Of a stretch of 38,476 nt of DNA, positions 1 through 7,948 are shown one piece after another. The notes below the pieces were generated by a model, which saw nothing but the letters and a program-made list of their open reading frames with translations, was not told the DNA's origin and searched no databases. The position numbers and the translations under genes were made by a program. Each line of letters begins with the position of its first letter. Positions within the stretch are counted from its first letter, which is position 1. This stretch comes from Anaerofustis sp. (GTDB lineage: Bacteria > Bacillota > Clostridia > Eubacteriales > Anaerofustaceae). The stretch is taken from contig NZ_JAHZIA010000041.1 of assembly GCF_019420015.1 (NCBI RefSeq), positions 1 to 38,476 of the forward strand, given 5' to 3'.

Positions 1-27
1 GGACTGGGAGGGTAGGTAGTCGCGGGG
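1..27 (+). rRNA. rrf: 5S rRNA, 3' end only
   Basis: The first 27 bases are GC-rich and purine-rich, unlike everything downstream. They match the usual 3' part of 5S rRNA, where a CTGGGAG(A/G)GTAGG(N)(N)GTCGC core is followed by a G-rich strand of the terminal helix. A run of ten T residues follows at 28-37, as expected for a factor-independent terminator. The 5' portion and the pairing strand lie outside the window. This implies that an rRNA operon ends here. Identification rests on motif recall, without an alignment. Confidence 0.72.
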
Positions 28-70
28 TTTTTTTTTATGTTTCTTGCGGTGGCTTTATTCTTACTTTTAC

Positions 71-99
71 TTGAATAACTTTGTATATTATGATAATAT
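71..99 (+). promoter_or_regulatory. Sigma-A-type promoter of the surface-polymer cassette
   Basis: TTGAAT at 71-76 and TAATAT at 94-99 are separated by 17 bp. Transcription would start near 106, leaving a short leader with the ribosome binding site AAGGAG at about 123-128 ahead of the ATG at 135. The cassette therefore appears to be transcribed independently of the rRNA operon. Confidence 0.6.
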
Positions 100-134
100 A
101 TTTTAGTATTTTCAGTATATTTTAAGGAGTAAAA

Positions 135-2825
135 ATGATAAGTGTATTTATTAACATAGAAAATTATAATCAGAGTTCTTTTAATAACACTATTAATAGT
201 TTAAATAAAAATAATATTGGGAAAAGTAATATTATATTATTTTATTTTAAAAATAATAATGACTTAATTAATATTAATGATTTGGAAGATTACACTATAA
301 TAAGGGATTCTGAAGAAAATTTCTGTAGAGAAATAAAAAAATATTTTAGTAATGATGATAGACATTTTATTTCTTTTTTAAACTGTGGAGATATAGTATC
401 TAGTAAATTTTCTAATATTTTATCTCGTCATGTTAATCAAAGATTAATTTGTTTTCCGATTATTGATTTAAATAAAGTTAATAAGGATTATTTTATGAAT
501 GATTTAACTACATATAAAAGTTTGAATTGTTCTAAAGTATTTGGGGAGATTAATTTAATTGATGAACCCTATAATATTTGGACTCAATTATCATCTGCTA
601 TCATAAGAGCTGATTTGTTAAATGAAATTTTCGAAAAATTTGAAATTAGTGATTATAAAACAATTTTATTTTTTTCATTATTTTTAAATAAATCCTTTTA
701 TAAGGTTGATTCAAATTATTTTAAATTATATGAAAAAACAGAGCATTGTTATTCAAAGACATATATTAGAAGTTTAGATGATGAATTTTATAGAGCTTTT
801 TTTAATGGTTGGTTTTCTTTATTTAAACAAATAGGACGTGTATCTAAAATACCTGAATTTATTCAAGTTATTTTTTGTTATCAAATACACTTTTATATTA
901 AGTTTAATCATACAATTCTTTATGCTGATTCTAAATTCGATGATGATTTTAAAAATTCATTTATTAAACAAACAAAAATATTATTTAATTACATAGATAA
1001 TAGTATTCTTTTTAGAAGAAACAGATTATTTGTTTTAAATAAACAACTTATTTTATATTTTGCATTTAATAAATATAATGACAGAAAAATAGATATAAAA
1101 GCTATTGATAATGATAATAATGATAATTTCAATGTGCAAGCATATGTTAATGACGATGAAGAAATATATAACATGATTAATAATATAGGCTTTAATATTG
1201 AAATGATGGAAATAAATAACGGGTTTTTATATATAGATGCGAATGTTAGTTATAATGTTTTATTAGACAATCAGGAGATATATATAAATGTTGTTAATAG
1301 AGATAATAAAACTAGTACAATGATTAAGGGTATTAAAAACGAACGTTTGAATGTTTCTAAATTGTTTGGTAAAAATATATTACGAAGATATTGTTATAGT
1401 TTTAAAATACCTTTAGGTGATAATTTAAATGATAATCTACAAATATATCCTATGGTTGTTTTACCTGAAGGTAATATAAAATTAATTTTAAACTTTTCAA
1501 AATACTTGTCTAAGCTTAGTAATTCTATAAATAATTATTGGGTACATGGTGAGAGACTTGTCTTTGCTAAAGATAATAATATAATTATTACAAGGGCAAC
1601 TAAATTTAGAGTTTTCTCAAAGGTTATGGGATACTTGAAATATTTATTAATTTCTAGACCTTCAAAACGTCACTTAAAAGTTGCCGTATTTCTATTTATA
1701 TATCTACTCACGAAAAGATTATTTTCAAAACGTAAGATATGGATATTTTATGATAAGTTATATAAAGGCGGAGATAATGCTGAATACTTATATAAATATG
1801 CTTTGAAACAAGATGATGATATAGATAAGTATTATTTCCTTGATAAAAGTGCTGTAGATATTAAAAGGTTTGAAAAAGAAAATTTAAATTACGTAACATA
1901 TAAAACTTTAAAAAGTAGACTATTATTTTTAAATGCAGATGTCGTTTTTGCTACTCATGCTAAACTTTATATATATGGAGGATTTAATAAGATAGAAAAA
2001 TATTTTAGGGGTTATTTTAATTTTGATTCTGTTTGTATTCAACATGGGTTGACTACGCAAAACCTTTCTGTTTCAATGAATAGAATTGCAGATGGTTTTA
2101 AAATGTATTTTATTACATCTGAATTTGAGCGTAAAAATTTATTATTACCTTCATATGATTACAAAGAAAAAAATATTGTAAAAACTGGTTTACCTAGATA
2201 TGATGGATTACGTTCTAAAAAAGAAAAAATGATTTTAATATCACCTACATGGAGAAATGATCTTGCTAGTAAACCTAAAATAGGTAAGCAACGTGATGCG
2301 AATGAAAGTTTTAAAGATACAGAGTATTTTAAAATATATAATGGATTGATAAATAATGAAAAATTGTTAAAATATGCATCAGAGCATAATTATAAAATAA
2401 TCTATCTTGTACATCCAGTTATAGCAAGTCAGAAAGATGATTTTGACGCTAATGACTATGTTGAAGTTCTTGCCTCGACTGATGATGTTAGTTATGAGGA
2501 TTTGTTAACTAGAGCGGCTGTTTTAGTAACGGATTATTCAGGTATTCAATTTGATTTTGCATATATGTATAAACCTGTTGTTTATTTTCATCCTGATAGC
2601 CTTCCTCCACATTATGAAGAAAGTATCTATAAATATGAAGAACACGGCTTAGGTGAAATTGTTACAAATACTAATGATTTAGTAGATTTATTATGTGAAA
2701 ATATAAAGAATGAATGTAAAATTAATGATAAATATAGAAAGAGAATAGATGAATTTTTCTATTATCATGATTATAATAACTGTGAAAGAATATATAATGA
2801 AGTAATAAAAAATATTAAAGAATAA
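135..2825 (+). CDS. Bifunctional GT2-like / CDP-glycerol glycerophosphotransferase (TagF-like) protein
   Basis: The C-terminal third (about residues 535-890) is a CDP-glycerol:poly(glycerophosphate) glycerophosphotransferase (Glyphos_transf) domain. Visible hallmarks are YKGGDNAEYLYKY near 541, the conserved histidine of CIQHGLTTQN near 634, ISPTWRNDL near 702 and LVTDYSGIQFDFAYMYKPVVYF near 797-818. This family transfers alditol-phosphate units from CDP-alditols onto teichoic acid or capsule chains on the cytoplasmic membrane face. The N-terminus (about 1-230) looks like a worn GT2 glycosyltransferase: ISVFINIENYNQSSFNNTINSL, then ISFLNCGDIV where a DXD motif would sit. The middle (about 330-470) is a beta-rich linker of unknown role. 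Start ATG follows AAGGAG. It leads a three-gene cassette with a cytidylyltransferase and an SDR enzyme. The polymer made is inference; the C-terminal family is firm. Confidence 0.82.
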   Translation: MISVFINIENYNQSSFNNTINSLNKNNIGKSNIILFYFKNNNDLININDLEDYTIIRDSEENFCREIKKYFSNDDRHFISFLNCGDIVSSKFSNILSRHVNQRLICFPIIDLNKVNKDYFMNDLTTYKSLNCSKVFGEINLIDEPYNIWTQLSSAIIRADLLNEIFEKFEISDYKTILFFSLFLNKSFYKVDSNYFKLYEKTEHCYSKTYIRSLDDEFYRAFFNGWFSLFKQIGRVSKIPEFIQVIFCYQIHFYIKFNHTILYADSKFDDDFKNSFIKQTKILFNYIDNSILFRRNRLFVLNKQLILYFAFNKYNDRKIDIKAIDNDNNDNFNVQAYVNDDEEIYNMINNIGFNIEMMEINNGFLYIDANVSYNVLLDNQEIYINVVNRDNKTSTMIKGIKNERLNVSKLFGKNILRRYCYSFKIPLGDNLNDNLQIYPMVVLPEGNIKLILNFSKYLSKLSNSINNYWVHGERLVFAKDNNIIITRATKFRVFSKVMGYLKYLLISRPSKRHLKVAVFLFIYLLTKRLFSKRKIWIFYDKLYKGGDNAEYLYKYALKQDDDIDKYYFLDKSAVDIKRFEKENLNYVTYKTLKSRLLFLNADVVFATHAKLYIYGGFNKIEKYFRGYFNFDSVCIQHGLTTQNLSVSMNRIADGFKMYFITSEFERKNLLLPSYDYKEKNIVKTGLPRYDGLRSKKEKMILISPTWRNDLASKPKIGKQRDANESFKDTEYFKIYNGLINNEKLLKYASEHNYKIIYLVHPVIASQKDDFDANDYVEVLASTDDVSYEDLLTRAAVLVTDYSGIQFDFAYMYKPVVYFHPDSLPPHYEESIYKYEEHGLGEIVTNTNDLVDLLCENIKNECKINDKYRKRIDEFFYYHDYNNCERIYNEVIKNIKE

Positions 2826-2845
2826 ATAGTAAAAGGAGAATTAAT

Positions 2846-3553
2846 ATGAATATAGGATTAATTTTAGCTGGTGGTAAAGGGAGTAGAATGGGAAAGACAA
2901 CTGTTCCTAAACAATTTTTATATGTAAAGGATAAACCTATTATAGTGCATACAATTGATATTTTTGAAAAATGCAAAGATATTGATGGTGTAGTTATTGT
3001 ATGCAACAATCAGTATATTTCTTATATGAAGGATTTAATCAATGAGTTTGATTTAAAAAAGGTAATTAAAATTGTTGAAAATGGAGAAACTGCTCATGAA
3101 TCTGTATTTAACGGATTAACATATATTCACGAAAATTTTGAGAAAGAAAATCCTGTTGTTGTTGTTCATGATGGTGTAAGACCTTTTATAACAGAAGAAA
3201 TTGTATCTAATAATATAAAAGTAGTTAGAGAAACCGGAAGAGGTGTTTCAACTGCATATCCAGTTGTAGAAACCATTATGAAAGTTGAAGATGAAAAAGT
3301 TAGAGAAATATATCCAAGAGATTTATTACAAATTGGACAAGCTCCTCAATCATTTATTGGTAATGAATTATATGAATTGAATAAAAGAGCTATGGATGAG
3401 GGAAGAGTATTCATAGATCAAGCATCTGTCTATAAATACTATAAAGGTGATTTAGAAATAACTATGGGTAGTCGCTTGAATATAAAAATAACAACAATTG
3501 AAGATTATCATATGGCTAAATTTATGTATGATATAAAAAATGAACTTATATAA
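2846..3553 (+). CDS. IspD/TarI-family cytidylyltransferase
   Basis: A 235-residue nucleotidyltransferase with the family motif LAGGKGSRMG at residues 7-16, PKQFL at about 21-25, VVVHDGVRPF near 105-114 and NIKITTIEDYHMAK near the C-terminus. IspD makes CDP-methylerythritol for isoprenoids; TarI and Bcs1-type homologues make CDP-ribitol for teichoic acid or capsule. Sequence alone does not separate them confidently. The position between a TagF-like transferase (20 bp upstream) and an SDR enzyme (11 bp downstream) favours synthesis of a CDP-alditol donor. An AAAAGGAG site precedes the ATG. If no other ispD exists in the genome it could serve isoprenoid synthesis as well. Confidence 0.8.
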   Translation: MNIGLILAGGKGSRMGKTTVPKQFLYVKDKPIIVHTIDIFEKCKDIDGVVIVCNNQYISYMKDLINEFDLKKVIKIVENGETAHESVFNGLTYIHENFEKENPVVVVHDGVRPFITEEIVSNNIKVVRETGRGVSTAYPVVETIMKVEDEKVREIYPRDLLQIGQAPQSFIGNELYELNKRAMDEGRVFIDQASVYKYYKGDLEITMGSRLNIKITTIEDYHMAKFMYDIKNELI

Positions 3554-3564
3554 GAGGGGTGTAT

Positions 3565-4611
3565 ATGCATAGCATTATTTTAAAAGATGTAAAAGATATT
3601 ATAAAAAAAAATAATATCAAATGGGAGAATTTAAGAAATAGTACAGTTTTGGTTACTGGTGCTACTGGTATGCTTGGTATGTACGCTGTTAGAGTATTAT
3701 TGCAGTTAAATGATTTATATGATTATAAAATTAAAATTAAAGCTTTAGTAAGAAATATAGATAAAGCAAAAAAAGTTTTAGAAGATGATATTAATCGTGA
3801 AGATTTAGATTTAATTATTTCTGATTTAATAAAATTTAAAAGTGTAGACTTTGATATTGATTATATAATCAATACTGTTAGTCAAGCAAGCCCATATTTT
3901 TTTGAAAATGATCCTGTCGGTACTTTTTTGGGAAATGTAATTGGTATGGAAAATTTGCTTAATATTGCAAAAGAAAAAAATGTCAAATCAACATTGTATA
4001 CTTCTTCTGCGGAAATGTATGGAAGTGTTGAAGGGAAAGAAAGTATTAAAGAATCTGATAGTGGATATATAGATGTATTAAACCCTAGATCATGTTATTC
4101 AGAAGGTAAGAGAGCTACAGAAACTTTATGTGCATGTTATATGAAACAATATAATCTAAACATAAATATTGCAAGAGTTGGTCATACTTATGGACCTGGA
4201 ATGAGTATAACAGATAGTAGAGTGCAATCCGAATTTTGTAGAAAAGTTATTAATAATGAAAATATTGTCATGAATTCTGATGGAAAAACAAAAAGAGCTT
4301 ATACCTATGTTTCTGATGTTGTTTCAGGATTATTTTATGTTTTATTACATGGTGAAAGCACCGCATACAATATTTCAAATGAAAATAATGTAATAACAAT
4401 AAGAGATCTTGCGGAAATTATTCTTGATGTAAACGGAAATAAAAATTTGCAATTAGAATTGAATATTAATGAAAATACAGGTAGTTATAGTCCAGTTAAA
4501 TATGTGGACATTAATTGTGATAAATTAAAGTTATTAGGTTGGGAACCGGTTATTAATCCTGATGATGGTTTTAATAAATTAATTTCATATTATAAAGCTA
4601 CTATAAAATAA
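3565..4611 (+). CDS. NAD(P)-dependent epimerase/dehydratase, extended SDR
   Basis: A Rossmann-fold enzyme of the extended short-chain dehydrogenase family. From the chosen ATG, the dinucleotide-binding TGATGMLG lies at residues 31-38, SSAEMYG near 147-153 and the catalytic tyrosine and lysine in YSEGK at 178-182. The pattern resembles UDP-glucuronate decarboxylase and dTDP-glucose dehydratase relatives, which act on nucleotide sugars. I start it at ATG 3565, 5 bases after AGAGGGG; a GTG at 3559 would sit inside that ribosome binding site. As third gene of the cassette it probably makes or modifies the sugar or alditol precursor used by the upstream transferase. The exact substrate is not readable. 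A terminator hairpin follows. Confidence 0.8.
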   Translation: MHSIILKDVKDIIKKNNIKWENLRNSTVLVTGATGMLGMYAVRVLLQLNDLYDYKIKIKALVRNIDKAKKVLEDDINREDLDLIISDLIKFKSVDFDIDYIINTVSQASPYFFENDPVGTFLGNVIGMENLLNIAKEKNVKSTLYTSSAEMYGSVEGKESIKESDSGYIDVLNPRSCYSEGKRATETLCACYMKQYNLNINIARVGHTYGPGMSITDSRVQSEFCRKVINNENIVMNSDGKTKRAYTYVSDVVSGLFYVLLHGESTAYNISNENNVITIRDLAEIILDVNGNKNLQLELNINENTGSYSPVKYVDINCDKLKLLGWEPVINPDDGFNKLISYYKATIK

Positions 4612-4625
4612 AATATACTTGATTG

Positions 4626-4650
4626 AAAGACATAATGAATTTATGTCTTT
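4626..4650 (+). terminator. Hairpin ending the surface-polymer cassette
   Basis: AAAGACATAA at 4626-4635 pairs perfectly with TTATGTCTTT at 4641-4650 around a five-base loop. The following T-tract is weak (TATCTATATA), so termination may be partial and some readthrough into the PHP gene at 4679 is possible. Confidence 0.6.
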
Positions 4651-4678
4651 TATCTATATATAAAAAAAGAGGTATAAA

Positions 4679-5407
4679 ATGAAAATTATAGCAGATTTAC
4701 ATACACATACAAATATAAGTGAGCATGCATTTTCAACTCTTGAAGAAAATTGTATAGCGGCAAATAAAGCAGGATTATATGTAGTTGGAATTACTAATCA
4801 TGGTCCGGCTCTTGAAGACGGTGCAAGTCATTGGCATTTTAGAAGTCTTGGCAAAAATAATCCCGGAAGGATGCATGGTGTATATCTTATAAGTGGGATT
4901 GAACTTAATATAATGCCTGATGGGAGTGTTGACTTAGCAGAAGAGTATATGGAAAATTTGGATTTGAAAATAGCTTCTTTTCATCAAGAAATATTTTATC
5001 CTAAAGATAAAAATCATGTAAATGATATGTTAAACGAAGCACTCTTAAATGAAAATATAAATGTTTTCGGACATCTTGGGAATGAAATTTTTAAGTTTGA
5101 TTATGAATCTATAATATCAAAATGTAACAGATATAACAAAATCGTAGAGGTTAATAATCATTCATTCGTTCAACGTCTGGGAAGTGATAAAAACTGTTTG
5201 AAAATAGTAAAACTTTGTAAAAAGTATGAAGTTCCGATTATTGTAAATTCCGATGCACATATTTCTTCCAGTATAGGACATTTTGATGATGCAATATCTG
5301 TTATAGAGAGTGCTGAATACCCTGAGGAGTTGATTGTGAATTCTTCTATAGAGAGATTACAAGAATATTTTAAACATATTAAAGGCATCGATATTTGCAA
5401 CAGGTAA
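4679..5407 (+). CDS. PHP-domain phosphatase/hydrolase (YcdX-like)
   Basis: A 242-residue polymerase-and-histidinol-phosphatase (PHP) domain protein. Metal-binding signatures are in the usual order: DLHTHT at residues 6-11, a histidine in SEHAF at 15-19, ITNHGP near 38-43, SFHQEIF near 101, GHLGNEIF near 132 and VNSDAHI near 170. The length and the SHWHF segment resemble the YcdX subfamily, trinuclear-metal phosphatases whose natural substrate is not settled, rather than histidinol phosphatase (HisK/HisJ), which is longer. AAAGAGG precedes the start. No histidine genes lie nearby, which argues against a histidine role. Confidence 0.82.
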   Translation: MKIIADLHTHTNISEHAFSTLEENCIAANKAGLYVVGITNHGPALEDGASHWHFRSLGKNNPGRMHGVYLISGIELNIMPDGSVDLAEEYMENLDLKIASFHQEIFYPKDKNHVNDMLNEALLNENINVFGHLGNEIFKFDYESIISKCNRYNKIVEVNNHSFVQRLGSDKNCLKIVKLCKKYEVPIIVNSDAHISSSIGHFDDAISVIESAEYPEELIVNSSIERLQEYFKHIKGIDICNR

Positions 5408-5482
5408 GTTATTCAGTACAAAAATTTAATTTTTTTATTGAATTTGAATAATTAAAATCATACTATAAGTAACAAATTTATT

Positions 5483-5519
5483 ATAATACATTGATTATTA
5501 ATCAATGTATTATTTTTTT
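5483..5519 (+). terminator. Rho-independent terminator after the PHP gene
   Basis: ATAATACATTGAT at 5483-5495 pairs with ATCAATGTATTAT at 5501-5513 around a five-base TATTA loop, followed by a run of seven T (5513-5519). This is a strong stem in a gene-poor gap. Confidence 0.8.
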
Positions 5520-5674
5520 ATTTTATTTCTTTATATATTACGTTCATATTTTATAATGTGATATTTTTATTTGTCACAAAAATTATACATTTATTTTACA
5601 TCAATTATCAAATATAAAAATATTTAGTAAAAGAGAATAAAATAACATGAAAATTTAAAATAAAAGGAGATAAT

Positions 5675-6802
5675 ATGAACAAAAAAAAGAAAAATGGAAC
5701 AATCGAATTTTTGAGATTTATTTTTTGTATGATAGTATTTTTTTATCATATTCAAAAACATATTTTGGGAGGTTTACCATCTTTAAAAAATGGAATACAT
5801 ATATCTTTTTTTGCGAATGGTGCAATGGGTGTTGAGTTTTTCTTTTTGGTATCAGGTTTTTTAATGGCAAAATCAATAGTAAAAAGTAATAAAGAAGAAA
5901 AAATAAATTTTGATAATTTAGGTAAAGATACTTGGTTATTTTTATTTAAAAAATGGGTTAGTATTTTTCCGTATCATTTGGTTGCATTTATATTATTATT
6001 TATACAAGTTTGTGTAATTAATAATTATAACTTAATAGCTATAATAAAGAACTTTATAGATACAATTCCACACATTTTCCTTTTTTATATGAGTGGCATT
6101 TCATTTTATAATCCTAATTATGTAGTATGGTATATTTCATCTATGTTTCTTTCTATGTTTATATTATATCCCATATGTAAAAGATATTATTCTAACTTTG
6201 TAAAAATAATTGCACCAATATTATGTGTTTTCTTGTTAGGACAATTAATTTATTATTATGATTCTTTAACAGGTGTTATGGATTGGACTATTGTGGGATA
6301 TAAGTCTATAATTAGGGCAATCATTGAAATATCTATGGGGGTTATAGCACACGAAATTTCTGTATGGTTATCAGGTATTAAAATTACCAATCTAAAGAAG
6401 AACATATTAAAAATATTAGAAATATGTTGTTATTTGTGTGTTGTATTTTATATGCTTTGTACATTTTCACGTCATTATGAATTTTATTGTTTATTAGTAT
6501 TATTTGTTTCAATTATAATTACATTTAGTGGCATAACATCAAGTGGAAGAATGAATAATAAGGTTATCTATTTTTTAGGAAAAGCATCTTTACCTATATA
6601 CCTGTCACAAGTTTTTGCTATAAACCTTGTGAATTATATGTTTGTAAATTATTCAGATATAGAAAGAGTAATTTTAACGATTTTAATAGATTTCCTTTTA
6701 TCATTTGTTGTATATTTTTTAGGAGAGAAACTTAGAAAAATAATTTTTAAATTAAAAAATAATATGGAAATAAAGGATGATGATCATCTTGTTCAAATAT
6801 AA
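5675..6802 (+). CDS. Acyltransferase family 3 (OafA/YrhL-type) integral membrane protein
   Basis: A 375-residue polytopic membrane protein with roughly ten hydrophobic helices. The N-terminus carries the family signature IEFLRFIFCMIVFFYHIQKH (residues 10-29), including the conserved arginine and the histidine thought to take part in transfer, then GVEFFFLVSGFLMAKS near 50-65. Acyltransferase-3 proteins move acetyl or other acyl groups across or at the membrane onto sugars, peptidoglycan or surface polymers. No SGNH partner domain is fused and none is adjacent. It is a single-gene unit between terminators at 5483-5519 and 6821-6850; AAAAGGAG precedes the ATG. The surface-polymer cassette 1 kb upstream could supply its substrate, but this is only proximity. 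Confidence 0.82.
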   Translation: MNKKKKNGTIEFLRFIFCMIVFFYHIQKHILGGLPSLKNGIHISFFANGAMGVEFFFLVSGFLMAKSIVKSNKEEKINFDNLGKDTWLFLFKKWVSIFPYHLVAFILLFIQVCVINNYNLIAIIKNFIDTIPHIFLFYMSGISFYNPNYVVWYISSMFLSMFILYPICKRYYSNFVKIIAPILCVFLLGQLIYYYDSLTGVMDWTIVGYKSIIRAIIEISMGVIAHEISVWLSGIKITNLKKNILKILEICCYLCVVFYMLCTFSRHYEFYCLLVLFVSIIITFSGITSSGRMNNKVIYFLGKASLPIYLSQVFAINLVNYMFVNYSDIERVILTILIDFLLSFVVYFLGEKLRKIIFKLKNNMEIKDDDHLVQI

Positions 6803-6820
6803 TAAAATTTTTTGTTTGTT

Positions 6821-6850
6821 AATAGGTATGTAAATTATGTACCTATTTTT
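6821..6850 (+). terminator. Rho-independent terminator after the acyltransferase gene
   Basis: AATAGGTA at 6821-6828 pairs with TACCTATT at 6840-6847, and the T-run continues to 6850. The loop is eleven bases. Confidence 0.7.
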
Positions 6851-6886
6851 TAATGTTTTATATATGTTTTAGTTTGATTTAATTTA

Positions 6887-6915
6887 TTGAAGAAAAAAAA
6901 GTATTATGTTATAAT
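6887..6915 (+). promoter_or_regulatory. Sigma-A-type promoter of the nine-gene yigZ-gltX operon
   Basis: TTGAAG at 6887-6892 and a consensus TATAAT at 6910-6915 are 17 bp apart. No other convincing promoter or terminator is seen until 15136, so this promoter may drive about 8.2 kb of genes. Confidence 0.7.
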
Positions 6916-6953
6916 ATTTAATCAAAGAAATTAAAAAAATAGGAAAAATTTGT

Positions 6954-7580
6954 ATGGATTATGTTACCGTAAACGATAATTTTGAAAATACCATAGAAAT
7001 TAAAAAATCAACATTTATTGCGCATTTACATCCTGTATCTACGGTTGAAGATACGGATGATATTCTGGAAAAAATAAGAAAAGAACATTATAAAGCAACT
7101 CACAATTGTTATGCGTATATTATAGGGGAAAATAAAGAAATTAAAAAAGCAAGTGACGACGGAGAACCTTCAACTACTGCAGGAAGGCCTATACTGGGGG
7201 CAATTGAGAATAATAATCTTACAAATGTATTGATTGTTGTTACGCGTTATTTTGGCGGTGTTAAGCTTGGCGCAAACGGCCTTATAAGAGCTTATTCGTC
7301 AGCAGCGAGAGAAGTAATAAAGAAGTCGAAGCTTGTAAAAAAAGTAATGACTGATTTATTGGAATTAAATTATGATTATTCATTACACGGTAAAATCGAA
7401 ACATTTCTAAGAAAAACAGAGTGTAGACTTGATGATGTGACTTTTACGGACAAAGTCAGTTATAAAGTATATGTTCCTGTTTCTTTGAGAGAAAAATTAG
7501 AAGAGAATTTGACGGCATTGACAAATGCCAGAATTTCTATTATCAATAAAGGTAATGTTTATATAGATGAATATTTGTAA
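6954..7580 (+). CDS. yigZ: YigZ/YvyE (UPF0029, IMPACT) family protein
   Basis: A 208-residue protein with the two-domain layout of the family: an N-terminal IMPACT/UPF0029 domain (about 15-120) with KKSTFIAHLHPV, HNCYAYIIG, DDGEPSTTAGRPIL and TRYFGGVKLGANGLIRAYS, then a ferredoxin-like DUF1949 domain (about 135-200). The IMPACT relatives modulate stress-linked translation in eukaryotes; the bacterial role is unclear. First gene of a long operon, with the next gene 14 bp downstream. The ribosome binding site (AGGA, about 9 bases before ATG) is modest. Confidence 0.9.
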   Translation: MDYVTVNDNFENTIEIKKSTFIAHLHPVSTVEDTDDILEKIRKEHYKATHNCYAYIIGENKEIKKASDDGEPSTTAGRPILGAIENNNLTNVLIVVTRYFGGVKLGANGLIRAYSSAAREVIKKSKLVKKVMTDLLELNYDYSLHGKIETFLRKTECRLDDVTFTDKVSYKVYVPVSLREKLEENLTALTNARISIINKGNVYIDEYL

Positions 7581-7594
7581 AGGTAGGTATAAAT

Positions 7595-7939
7595 ATGGAT
7601 TTTAATATGGTTTTTAAGGATATTGTTGATAATGAGAAAAATCCTGTTTGTTTTGTTGATACTAATCACATTATTACTTATATGAATAAAAGTGCCTTAA
7701 AGCGTTATGCTCATAGAGGTGGGGCAGATTTGATAGGTAAATCTTTATTTGATTGTCATAATGAAAATTCAAAAAGGTTGACTCTTGAATATATAGACAG
7801 ATTTATGTCTGATGATAATCTGACAGAGATCTATATGGGGTACAATGAAAAGCATAAAGAAAATAACTACATAGTTGCTGTAAGAGATGAAAACAGAAAA
7901 CTTATAGGTTACTATGAAAGACATGAATCTGATGAGTAG
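7595..7939 (+). CDS. Stand-alone PAS-domain protein (PAS_10/DUF438-like)
   Basis: A 114-residue single PAS fold with no output domain. The pattern PVCFVDTNHIITYMNKSALKRY at 17-38, then LIGKSLFDCHNENSKRL at 46-62 and a C-terminal VAVRDENRKLIGYYERHE resembles the PAS_10 domain at the end of clostridial DUF438 proteins, where a (D/N)CH motif is common. The histidine and cysteine in DCHNENS could bind metal or a cofactor, but nothing in the sequence proves it. It lies 14 bp after yigZ and 9 bp before ruvA, so it is made with DNA-repair and translation genes. Function unknown; it probably senses something or mediates a protein contact. Confidence 0.7.
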   Translation: MDFNMVFKDIVDNEKNPVCFVDTNHIITYMNKSALKRYAHRGGADLIGKSLFDCHNENSKRLTLEYIDRFMSDDNLTEIYMGYNEKHKENNYIVAVRDENRKLIGYYERHESDE

Positions 7940-7948
7940 AGGGAATTG

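Noticed and set aside
1..60. The GC-rich first bases as an assembly artefact or adapter.
   Set aside because: Positions 1-27 fit the 3' end of 5S rRNA, followed by a terminator T-run, which explains the composition.
4679..5407. Histidinol phosphatase (hisK) call for the PHP protein.
   Set aside because: The protein is shorter than typical HisK, resembles YcdX-type PHP proteins and has no histidine genes nearby.
5557..5578. CRP/FNR binding site.
   Set aside because: The half-sites are separated by 12 bases instead of about 6, so the known site geometry does not fit.
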